Below, piece after piece: positions 57,062 through 64,000 of a DNA stretch of 64,000 nucleotides (position 1 is the first letter of the stretch; the number at the start of each line of letters is the position of its first letter). The stretch covers positions 124,001 to 188,000 of the forward strand of contig NZ_BSEJ01000001.1 of the NCBI RefSeq assembly GCF_027921765.1. The letters run 5' to 3'. The notes below the pieces were generated by a model, which saw nothing but the letters and a program-made list of their open reading frames with translations, searched no databases and was not told the DNA's origin. Both the position numbers and the translations under genes were made by a program. The DNA comes from Microbacterium barkeri. Lineage in GTDB: Bacteria > Actinomycetota > Actinomycetes > Actinomycetales > Microbacteriaceae.

Positions 57062-57622
57062 ATGGCATCCACCGCAGACATCAAGAACGGCGTCGTCCTC
57101 GCCATCGACGGACAGCTCTGGAGCGTGGTGGAGTTCCAGCACGTCAAGCCCGGCAAGGGCGGCGCGTTCGTGCGCACCAAGCTGAAGAACGTCGTGTCCG
57201 GCAAGGTGGTCGACCGCACGTTCAACGCGGGCGCCAAGGTCGACATCCAGAACGTCGACCGCCGCGACTTCACGTACCTCTACAACGACGGCGACTCGTT
57301 CGTCTTCATGGACGCGACGGACTACGACCAGATCAACGTGCCGGCCGCCGTCGTCGGCGACGCGTCGAACTACCTGCTCGAGAACCAGCTCGTCACGATC
57401 GCGCTGCACGACGGCCAGCCGCTGTACCTCGACATGCCGGCGTCGGTCGTGCTCGAGATCACGTACACCGAGCCTGGCCTGCAGGGCGACCGCTCGTCGG
57501 CCGGCACGAAGCCCGCGACCGTCGAGACGGGTGCGGAGATCCAGGTCCCGCTGTTCCTCGAGACCGGCACGAAGGTCAAGGTCGACACCCGCACGGGCGA
57601 CTACCTCGGCCGCGTGAACTGA
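57062..57622 (+). CDS. efp: elongation factor P
   Basis: 186 residues, three OB-like domains. The tip loop reads [16 protein letters not shown] with the Lys that is modified in some bacteria. The C-terminal [20 protein letters not shown] is diagnostic. EF-P rescues ribosomes stalled at polyproline; several proteins in this window have PTPTP or proline-rich stretches. nusB starts 10 nt downstream. Confidence 0.96.
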   Translation: MASTADIKNGVVLAIDGQLWSVVEFQHVKPGKGGAFVRTKLKNVVSGKVVDRTFNAGAKVDIQNVDRRDFTYLYNDGDSFVFMDATDYDQINVPAAVVGDASNYLLENQLVTIALHDGQPLYLDMPASVVLEITYTEPGLQGDRSSAGTKPATVETGAEIQVPLFLETGTKVKVDTRTGDYLGRVN

Positions 57623-57632
57623 AGCCGCGCGA

Positions 57633-58043
57633 GTGAGCGCACGCACCAAGGCGCGCAAGCGCGCCCTCGACATCCTCTTCTCCTCGGACGTCCGCGGCGA
57701 CGCCCTCGAGGTGACGCTCGCCGCGGAGGCGAAGCGCGCGGCGGGGGAGCCCGCCCGACAGGCGTCGTGGCTGTACGCGCGCGACATCGTCGACGGCGTG
57801 ATCGACCACCGCGACGAGATCGACGAGCAGATCACGACGCACAGCCGCGACTGGAGGCTCGAGCGCATGCCCGCGGTCGACCGGGCGCTGCTGCGCATCG
57901 GCACGTGGGAGATCCTCTTCAACGACGAGGTCCCGACGGCCGTCGCGATCGACGAGGCCGTGGAGCTCGCCAAGGAGCTCTCCACAGAGGAGTCCGGCGC
58001 CTTCGTGCACGGCGTCCTCGCGCGCATCGCGCGCTCGAACTGA
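57633..58043 (+). CDS. nusB: transcription antitermination factor NusB
   Basis: 136 residues, GTG start. All-helical NusB fold: the start TKARKRALDILFSSDVRGDA, the [21 protein letters not shown] box and VPTAVAIDEAVELAKELSTE. It binds boxA RNA with S10 in rRNA antitermination. It shares the efp promoter. Confidence 0.95.
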   Translation: MSARTKARKRALDILFSSDVRGDALEVTLAAEAKRAAGEPARQASWLYARDIVDGVIDHRDEIDEQITTHSRDWRLERMPAVDRALLRIGTWEILFNDEVPTAVAIDEAVELAKELSTEESGAFVHGVLARIARSN

Positions 58044-58059
58044 CCTCGGTCCGCTCCGC

Positions 58060-61000
58060 GTGCCCGCGCCGTACGTCCCCGTCGACGCCATCCGCAGGAT
58101 GGCGGACGACGGAGCGTACGCGCGCGGGCTCGCGTACTTCCAGGAGGGCGCGGTCGAGCACGCGCGGTGGATGACCGACGGCGTCACCCTGACCGCGCGC
58201 GTCGCCGGATCGTCGGCGCGCAGCTACACCGTGCGGGTGCGGTTCGACGCGCGGACGTCGGCGATCGTCGCATCGCAGTGCAGCTGCCCCCTGCGCAGCC
58301 GCTGCAAGCACGTCGTCGCGGCGCTGCTCGCGGGCAACGCGCAGCAGCGGAACGCCGCGCAGGGGCGGCGCCCCGACGGAGCCGGCGCCTCGTGGCGCAG
58401 CCTCGTGACGCCCGCCGAGACCGCGACGGCGCCCGACACGGTCCCGCTCGCGCTCGGGGTCGAGCTGCGGCACCGGCCAGCGCGCTCGGCGGGCGGATGG
58501 CAGGCGCGGCGCGCCGAGGCCGCGCATCCGCGTCAGCTCGAGCGCGGCACGGCCGGCGAGCTGTTCGTGGGGCTGCGGCCGCTCCTGCGCAGCGACCGCT
58601 CGGGCGCGTGGATCAAGGGCGATGCGTCGTGGGACGCGGTCCGACGCCCCGGCAGCCGATTCCCGCACGCGCAGTCGCGCTGGTTCGCCGAGCTCTACAG
58701 CATCGCGCGCGACGTGTTCCGGCTCGACGCGTTCGGCGATGGATCGGAGTGGCTCACGCTCGACTCGATCCCGTCCGCCCTGCTCTGGACGCACCTGCGC
58801 GCGGCCGACGGCCTCGGCATCCCCCTCGTGCCGACGCAGAAGCTCCTCGACGTGCGGCTCGCGCGGTTGGCGTCCGCGCGGGTGCGCATCGACGAGGCGG
58901 ACGACGGCGCGCTGAGCGTGCGGGCGGAGATCGAGATCGACGGCGCGCCGGTCGACCTCGCCTCGGTCCGCCCTGTCGCGCGCTCGGGCGTCTACGCGTT
59001 CGCTTCTGAGGGCGGACGCATCTCCCTCACGCTCGCACCGGTCGCGCTGGCCGATCCGGTCGCCCTCCTCGTCGGCGCGCAGGGCGAGCTCGACGTGCCG
59101 GCCGAGGATGCGGAGGAGTTCGTCCGCGACGCCCTGCCCGTGATCGCGCGCCGGGTCGAGGTGCGCGCTCCCGAGGGCATCGAGGTGCCGGAGCGGCCGG
59201 CTCCGCAGGCGGTGATCGCCGTGACGTTCCATCCCGGCGACCGCACGACGTATGCGCTGTCGTGCGCCTACGCGGGGCTCGCGCGCCATCCGCTGGGCGA
59301 GCCGGGCGGCCCGGCCTCGCCGGACCCGGATCGGGACGGCGCGGCCGAGGCGGCGCTCGCGGAGCGCATCGCGCGCGCGTGGGAGGGCGCTGCCGACGTG
59401 CCGTTCGCCCCGTCGGGCGAGCTGCGCGACGTCGACGCGGCGGAGTTCTCGGAGCGCATCCTGCCCGCGCTCGAGGCGGAGGGCGTCCGCGTCGAGACGA
59501 GCGGCTCGCGGCGGCGGTACCGCGAGCTCGCCGGCGTGCCAGAGATCTCGGTCTCGACCGTCGAGAGCACCGACGCCGACTGGTTCGATCTCGGCGTCGT
59601 CGTGACCATCGACGGCCGCCGCATCCCGTTCGCCCCGCTCTTCACCGCGATCAGCCAGCGCCGCAAGAAGCTGCTGCTCGCCGACGGCGACTACTTCTCG
59701 CTCGCGCACCCGGCGCTGCAGCGGCTCCGCGATCTCGTGGACGAGGCCGCGACACTGTCGGAGTGGGAGGCCGGACCGCGCATCAGCCGCTATCAGACGG
59801 CGCTCTGGGCGGACTTCGAGGACCTCGCAGACGAGTCCGCGCCGGCGGCGTCGTGGCGGGCGACGGCCGAGGGCCTGCGCGACATCGACCGGATCGAGCC
59901 GACCCCGCCGCCTGCGGGGCTCGCGGCACGTCTGCGGCCCTACCAGCAGGCGGGTCTCGACTGGCTCGCGTTCCTGTGGCGGCATCGCCTGGGCGGGATC
60001 CTCGCCGACGACATGGGGCTCGGCAAGACGATCCAGATGCTCGCGCTCATCCTGCACACGCGCGAGGCGGGGGAGCGGCGCCCGTTCCTCGTCGTCGCGC
60101 CCACGTCCGTCACCGCGACCTGGCGCGACGAGGCGGCGCGCTTCGCGCCATCGCTGCGCGTCCACCGGATCGACGCGACGCGCACGAAGCGGTCGGGCAC
60201 GCTGGCCGACGCCGCGGCCGACGCCGACATCGTCGTGACGTCGTATGCGCTGCTGCGGCTCGACGCGGCGGAGTACGCGGGGGTCGAATGGGCGGGCCTC
60301 ATCCTCGACGAGGCGCAGTTCGCGAAGAACCCGCAGACGGGCGTGCACCGGGCAGCGGCCGACCTCAGAGCCGACGTGACGTTCGCCGTGACGGGCACCC
60401 CGCTCGAGAACGGGCTCTCCGAGCTCTGGGCGCTCCTCTCGCTCGCGGCCCCCGGGCTCTTCCCCTCGGCACGGCGGTTCCGCGAGGAGTACATCGGGCC
60501 GATCGAGAAGGGGAAGGTCCCCGAGAACCAGGAGGGCGCCGACTACCGCGAGCGCCGCCTCGCCCGCCTGCGCCGCCGCATCCGCCCCCTCATGCTCCGG
60601 CGCACCAAGGAGCTCGTCGCGGACGACCTGCCGCCCAAGCAGGAGCAGAGGCTGCACGTCGAGCTGAGCGCCGCGCACCGCGAGGTGTACGACACCGTGC
60701 TGCAGCGCGAGCGCCAGAAGGTGCTCGGGCTGCTCGACGACCTCGACCGCAATCGCTTCATCGTGTTCCGGTCGCTCACCCTCCTGCGCCTGCTGAGCCT
60801 CGCGCCCGAGCTCGTCGATCCCGCGCACGCGCACATCCCCTCGAGCAAGCTCGACGCGCTCGTCGAGCAGCTGTCCGAGGTCATCGCCGAGGGGCACAGG
60901 GCGCTCGTCTTCAGCCAGTTCACGTCGTACCTCGACATCGTCGCCGCGCGACTCGATCGCGAGGGCATCGCGCACGCGCACCTCGACGGCTCGACCCGCG

Positions 61001-61347
61001 ACCGTCCCGCCGTCGTGGAGTCCTTCCGCTCGGGCGACGCGCCGGTCTTCCTCATCAGCCTCAAGGCCGGCGGATTCGGGCTCACGCTCACGGAAGCCGA
61101 CTACGTGTACCTCCTCGACCCCTGGTGGAACCCCGCGGCCGAGGCGCAGGCCGTCGACCGCGCGCATCGCATCGGGCAGACCAAGCAGGTGATGGTCTAC
61201 CGGATGATCGCGGCCGACACGATCGAGGAGAAGGTCATGGCCCTGCAGGAGCGCAAGGCGCGCCTGTTCTCGGCGGTCATGGACGACGACGCGCTCTTCT
61301 CGCAGGCGCTCACGGCCGACGACATCCGCGGCCTGCTCGAGCCCTGA
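58060..61347 (+). CDS. SWIM zinc-finger SNF2-family helicase
   Basis: 1095 residues, GTG start. An N-terminal SWIM finger (C74-S-C76 ... C82-K-H84) is followed by a long middle region (about 120-610). The SNF2 ATPase motor (about 620-820) holds Walker A DDMGLGKTIQ near 650 and LDEAQFAKNPQT (motif II) near 750. The C-terminal helicase lobe (about 900-1060) holds LDGSTRDR, SLKAGGFGLTL and DRAHRIGQTKQVMVYRM. Such bacterial proteins are dsDNA translocases related to RapA/HepA; their targets are mostly unknown. It sits between nusB and pyrR. Confidence 0.92.
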   Translation: MPAPYVPVDAIRRMADDGAYARGLAYFQEGAVEHARWMTDGVTLTARVAGSSARSYTVRVRFDARTSAIVASQCSCPLRSRCKHVVAALLAGNAQQRNAAQGRRPDGAGASWRSLVTPAETATAPDTVPLALGVELRHRPARSAGGWQARRAEAAHPRQLERGTAGELFVGLRPLLRSDRSGAWIKGDASWDAVRRPGSRFPHAQSRWFAELYSIARDVFRLDAFGDGSEWLTLDSIPSALLWTHLRAADGLGIPLVPTQKLLDVRLARLASARVRIDEADDGALSVRAEIEIDGAPVDLASVRPVARSGVYAFASEGGRISLTLAPVALADPVALLVGAQGELDVPAEDAEEFVRDALPVIARRVEVRAPEGIEVPERPAPQAVIAVTFHPGDRTTYALSCAYAGLARHPLGEPGGPASPDPDRDGAAEAALAERIARAWEGAADVPFAPSGELRDVDAAEFSERILPALEAEGVRVETSGSRRRYRELAGVPEISVSTVESTDADWFDLGVVVTIDGRRIPFAPLFTAISQRRKKLLLADGDYFSLAHPALQRLRDLVDEAATLSEWEAGPRISRYQTALWADFEDLADESAPAASWRATAEGLRDIDRIEPTPPPAGLAARLRPYQQAGLDWLAFLWRHRLGGILADDMGLGKTIQMLALILHTREAGERRPFLVVAPTSVTATWRDEAARFAPSLRVHRIDATRTKRSGTLADAAADADIVVTSYALLRLDAAEYAGVEWAGLILDEAQFAKNPQTGVHRAAADLRADVTFAVTGTPLENGLSELWALLSLAAPGLFPSARRFREEYIGPIEKGKVPENQEGADYRERRLARLRRRIRPLMLRRTKELVADDLPPKQEQRLHVELSAAHREVYDTVLQRERQKVLGLLDDLDRNRFIVFRSLTLLRLLSLAPELVDPAHAHIPSSKLDALVEQLSEVIAEGHRALVFSQFTSYLDIVAARLDREGIAHAHLDGSTRDRPAVVESFRSGDAPVFLISLKAGGFGLTLTEADYVYLLDPWWNPAAEAQAVDRAHRIGQTKQVMVYRMIAADTIEEKVMALQERKARLFSAVMDDDALFSQALTADDIRGLLEP

Positions 61348-61358
61348 CGCGCACCCGG

Positions 61359-61364
61359 TAGACT
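61359..61364 (+). promoter_or_regulatory. -10 box (TAGACT) of the pyr operon
   Basis: TAGACT-GGAGCC-A; transcription is predicted to start near 61371, 47 nt before the pyrR start. Confidence 0.58.
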
Positions 61365-61377
61365 GGAGCCATCTGCA

Positions 61378-61408
61378 CCTTTAACACCGTCCCGTGAGGC
61401 GGAGAAGG
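61378..61408 (+). promoter_or_regulatory. PyrR-binding RNA hairpin in the pyr leader
   Basis: CCTT (61378-61381) pairs with AAGG (61405-61408) across an internal bulge. An inner stem CCG-CC/GG-CGG closes the CCGTGAGG loop that PyrR proteins recognise. The outer right arm overlaps the GAAGGGAG Shine-Dalgarno of pyrR, so PyrR-UMP binding should block translation, as established for mycobacterial pyr leaders. Confidence 0.75.
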
Positions 61409-61417
61409 GAGCGGCGG

Positions 61418-61954
61418 ATGAGCACGAGAACCGTGCTGCATGACGCTGACATCGCCCGTGCCCTGACGCGGATCGCCCACGAGATCCTCGAGTCCAACAA
61501 GGGCCCCGACGACCTCGTCCTCCTCGGCATCCCGACCAGGGGCGTCACGCTCGCCCGTCGTCTCGCGGCGCTCGTCGAGCGCTTCGGCGGCCGCCCCGTG
61601 CCCGTCGGCTCGCTCGACGTCACGATGTACCGCGACGACCTCGCGAAGCACCCCACGCGCGCGCCGCGCCCGACCGAGATCCCGCCCGGGGGCATCGACG
61701 GCCGGACCGTCGTCCTCGTCGACGACGTGCTCTTCTCGGGCCGCAGCATCCGCGCTGCGCTGGACGCCCTCAACGACATCGGCCGCCCGTCCGCCGTGCG
61801 CCTCGCGATCCTCGTCGACCGCGGCCACCGCGAGCTCCCGATCCGCCCCGACTTCGTCGGCAAGAACCTCCCGTCCTCGCGCGCCGAGCGCGTGAACGTG
61901 CGCCTCGCCGACGTCGACGGGGAAGAGCACGTGTCGATCGAGACGGCCGGCTGA
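61418..61954 (+). CDS. pyrR: bifunctional pyr operon RNA-binding regulator / uracil phosphoribosyltransferase PyrR
   Basis: 178 residues, PRT fold. The PRPP motif reads [13 protein letters not shown] near residue 92, and [17 protein letters not shown] and [20 protein letters not shown] are PyrR-specific. It senses UMP and binds its own leader RNA. I chose the ATG at 61418; a GTG at 61394 lies within the leader hairpin and is not plausible. The stop overlaps the pyrB start (TGATG). Confidence 0.95.
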   Translation: MSTRTVLHDADIARALTRIAHEILESNKGPDDLVLLGIPTRGVTLARRLAALVERFGGRPVPVGSLDVTMYRDDLAKHPTRAPRPTEIPPGGIDGRTVVLVDDVLFSGRSIRAALDALNDIGRPSAVRLAILVDRGHRELPIRPDFVGKNLPSSRAERVNVRLADVDGEEHVSIETAG

Positions 61955-62913
61955 TGCGGCACCTGCTCGACACCCGCACGCTCGGCCGCGCCGACGCCAT
62001 CCGCATCCTCGACGTCGCGGAGGACATGGCCGACACCCAGGAGCGCGAGGTCAAGAAGCTGCCGACCCTGCGCGGCCGCACGGTCGTCAACCTCTTCTTC
62101 GAGGACTCGACCCGCACGCGCATCTCGTTCGAGGCCGCCGCGAAGCGCCTCTCCGCCGACGTCATCAACTTCTCGGCGAAGGGATCGAGCGTCTCGAAGG
62201 GCGAGAGCCTCCAGGACACCGCGCAGACCCTGCAGGCGATGGGCGCCGACGCCGTCGTCATCCGGCACGGCGCGTCCGGAGCGCCGCGCACGCTCGCGAC
62301 GAGCGGCTGGATCTCGGCCGGCGTCGTGAACGCGGGCGACGGGACGCACGAGCACCCGACGCAGGCGCTCCTGGACGCCTTCACGATGCGCAAGCGCCGG
62401 TACGGGGCGGCCAGTCGCGGTCGCGACCTCGCGGGCTACCGCGTCGCGATCGTCGGCGACATCCTGCACTCGCGCGTCGCGCGGTCGAACGTCTGGCTCC
62501 TCGCGACCCTCGGCGCCGAGGTCACGCTCGTCGCGCCGCCGACGCTCCTCCCGCAGGACGTGTCGCAGTGGCCCGTGACCGTGCGCTACGACCTCGACGA
62601 GGCCATCGCCGCGCGGCCCGACGCGCTCATGATGCTGCGGATCCAGCTCGAGCGGATGAACGCCGCCTATTTCCCCTCGGAGCGGGAGTATTCGCGGCGC
62701 TGGGGCCTCGACCCCGAGCGCTTCGCCACGCTGCCGGAGGATACGATTGTGATGCACCCCGGGCCCATGAACCGGGGACTGGAGATCTCCGCAGCCGCAG
62801 CCGACTCGCCCCGGGCCACCGTGCTCGAGCAGGTGCGAGCCGGCGTGTCGGTGCGGATGGCCGTGCTCTACCTGCTGCTCGCGGGGGAGCGGGAGAGCGA
62901 GGGAACGAAGTGA
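61954..62913 (+). CDS. pyrB: aspartate carbamoyltransferase catalytic subunit
   Basis: 319 residues. The carbamoyl-phosphate motif [15 protein letters not shown] is near residue 45. [23 protein letters not shown] and [15 protein letters not shown] carry the catalytic residues. The aspartate-side [13 protein letters not shown] is near 268. It commits carbamoyl phosphate to pyrimidines. No pyrI regulatory subunit is adjacent, as usual in actinobacteria. Confidence 0.96.
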   Translation: MRHLLDTRTLGRADAIRILDVAEDMADTQEREVKKLPTLRGRTVVNLFFEDSTRTRISFEAAAKRLSADVINFSAKGSSVSKGESLQDTAQTLQAMGADAVVIRHGASGAPRTLATSGWISAGVVNAGDGTHEHPTQALLDAFTMRKRRYGAASRGRDLAGYRVAIVGDILHSRVARSNVWLLATLGAEVTLVAPPTLLPQDVSQWPVTVRYDLDEAIAARPDALMMLRIQLERMNAAYFPSEREYSRRWGLDPERFATLPEDTIVMHPGPMNRGLEISAAAADSPRATVLEQVRAGVSVRMAVLYLLLAGERESEGTK

Positions 62914-64000
62914 CCGAGTCGACATCCCTTCTCATCCGAGGAGCCGCGATCGAGGGCCGCGAGACGGCCGACATCCTCGTCGAGGACGGCCGCATCGCGG
63001 AGGTCGGCACGGACCTCAGCCGGGCCGGCGCCCGCATCATCGACGCCGCAGGGCTCATCGCGCTGCCCGGCCTGGTCGACCTCCACACCCACCTGCGCGA
63101 GCCCGGCTACGAGGCGAGCGAGACCATCCTCACCGGCACCCGCGCCGCGGCCGCCGGCGGCTTCACGGCCGTGTTCGCGATGCCCAACACCTCTCCCGTC
63201 GCGGATGTCGCGGGCGTCGTCGAGCAGGAGCTCGCGCTCGGCGAGGCGGCGGGCTACGCGACCGTGCAGCCGATCGGCGCCGTGACCGTCGGCCAGAAGG
63301 GCGAGCGCCTCGCCGAGCTCGGCGCGATGGCCGACTCGCGTGCGCGCGTGCGCGTCTTCAGCGACGACGGGTTCTGCGTGTGGGATCCGCTCATCATGCG
63401 CCGCGCGCTCGAGTACGTGAAGGCGTTCGACGGCGTCGTCGCCCAGCACGCGCAGGACCCCCGCCTCACGGAGGGCGCCCAGATGAACGAGGGCGTCGTC
63501 TCGGCCGAGCTGGGGCTCGCGGGATGGCCGGCGGTCGCCGAGGAGTCGATCATCGCGCGCGACGTGCTCCTCGCCGAGCACGTGGGCTCGCGCCTGCACG
63601 TCTGCCACCTGTCGACCGCGGGGTCGGTCGACATCATCCGATGGGCGAAGAAGCGCGGCATCGACGTGACCGCCGAGGTCACGCCGCACCACCTCCTCCT
63701 CACGGACGAGCTCGTGCGCGGGTACGACGCGCGCTTCAAGGTCAATCCGCCGCTGCGGCGCGAGGAGGACGTCCTGGCCGTGCGCGAGGGCCTCGCGGAC
63801 GGCACGATCGACATCGTCGCCACCGACCACGCGCCGCATCCCGCCGAGAGCAAGAGCTGCGAGTGGGCGGCCGCGGCCAACGGCATGGTCGGCCTCGAGA
63901 GCGCGCTGCGCGTCGTGCACGAGGCGATGGTCGCGACGGGCCTCATCGGATGGCAGGACGTCGCGCGGGTCCTGTCGAAGGCGCCCGCCCGGATCGGGCG
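62910..64000 (+). CDS. pyrC: dihydroorotase (3' end outside window)
   Basis: About 363 residues are visible from a GTG overlapping the pyrB stop (GTGA); the gene continues past 64000. The metal motif [12 protein letters not shown] is near residue 61. [23 protein letters not shown] with the bridging Asp, [28 protein letters not shown] and VATDHAPHP follow in order. This pattern fits class I dihydroorotase, which cyclises carbamoyl aspartate. Confidence 0.95.
   Translation, partial: MTESTSLLIRGAAIEGRETADILVEDGRIAEVGTDLSRAGARIIDAAGLIALPGLVDLHTHLREPGYEASETILTGTRAAAAGGFTAVFAMPNTSPVADVAGVVEQELALGEAAGYATVQPIGAVTVGQKGERLAELGAMADSRARVRVFSDDGFCVWDPLIMRRALEYVKAFDGVVAQHAQDPRLTEGAQMNEGVVSAELGLAGWPAVAEESIIARDVLLAEHVGSRLHVCHLSTAGSVDIIRWAKKRGIDVTAEVTPHHLLLTDELVRGYDARFKVNPPLRREEDVLAVREGLADGTIDIVATDHAPHPAESKSCEWAAAANGMVGLESALRVVHEAMVATGLIGWQDVARVLSKAPARIG

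Noticed and set aside
57919-61167. A 1082-residue open frame on the minus strand across the SNF2 helicase
   Set aside because: It is the antisense shadow of a gene with all SNF2 motifs. Its own translation is low-complexity and has no start signal.

Overview
This is a high-GC (roughly 70 %) chromosomal segment from an actinobacterium, most likely a member of the Microbacteriaceae such as Microbacterium or a close relative. Three things support this. The gene order lepB-rnhB-DUF2469-yraN-comM-dprA, rpsB-tsf-pyrH-frr-cdsA, ruvCAB-yajC-secDF-relA and alaS-ruvX-mltG-aroECKB ... efp-nusB ... pyrRBC is typically actinobacterial. GTG starts and 1-8 nt stop/start overlaps are very common. Many promoters have a TAGNNT -10 box lying directly before the start codon. 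The whole window reads as core chromosome: I found no insertion sequence, prophage, tRNA, rRNA or CRISPR array, and nearly all genes are on the + strand.

Layout. 1-1.8 kb: partial nirB-like reductase and map (minus strand). 2.0-7.5 kb: rplS, lepB, rnhB, DUF2469, yraN, comM and dprA. 7.5-9.5 kb: a minus-strand accessory insert (MerR regulator, His-tailed membrane protein, DUF4383 protein) between dprA and xerC. 9.6-15.6 kb: xerC, an M23 peptidase homologue, rpsB, tsf, pyrH, frr and cdsA. 15.6-21.9 kb: poorly characterised envelope genes, namely a protein with four DivIVA-type motifs, a lysozyme-like secreted protein, a small zinc-binding protein, a hydrolase, an AI-2E family permease, a 605-residue membrane protein with an internal lipobox, and a thioredoxin-TPR protein. 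22-31.8 kb: cysteine desulfurase, mnmA, ligA, an acyl-CoA ligase and gatCAB. 32-33 kb: an AbiEi-like protein. 33.2-41 kb: ruvCAB, yajC, secD, secF and relA. 41-46.3 kb: a second AbiEi-like gene, a DUF349 protein, rarA and rpsD. 46.3-58 kb: alaS, ruvX, mltG, aroECKB, an amino-acid ABC transporter, efp and nusB. 58-64 kb: a SWIM-SNF2 helicase, then pyrR-pyrB-pyrC (cut off by the window end) behind a PyrR-type RNA leader.

How it works together. The window is dominated by information processing (translation factors, tRNA thiolation and amidation, Holliday-junction processing, uptake/recombination proteins), protein export, the shikimate pathway, the start of pyrimidine synthesis and the stringent response. 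Regulation visible in the DNA includes a run of apparently leaderless promoters, stop codons that double as -10 boxes of the next gene, structured leaders before rpsB, rpsD and rplS, a PyrR-binding hairpin that overlaps the pyrR Shine-Dalgarno, and a SoxR-like palindrome before the MerR gene.

No clearly new multigene system is evident. The best leads are the promoter architecture, the 605-residue fused lipoprotein, the four-motif DivIVA-like protein, the MerR/DUF4383/His-tail insert and the two orphan AbiEi-like genes. All assignments come from reading motifs by eye; no database search was run.
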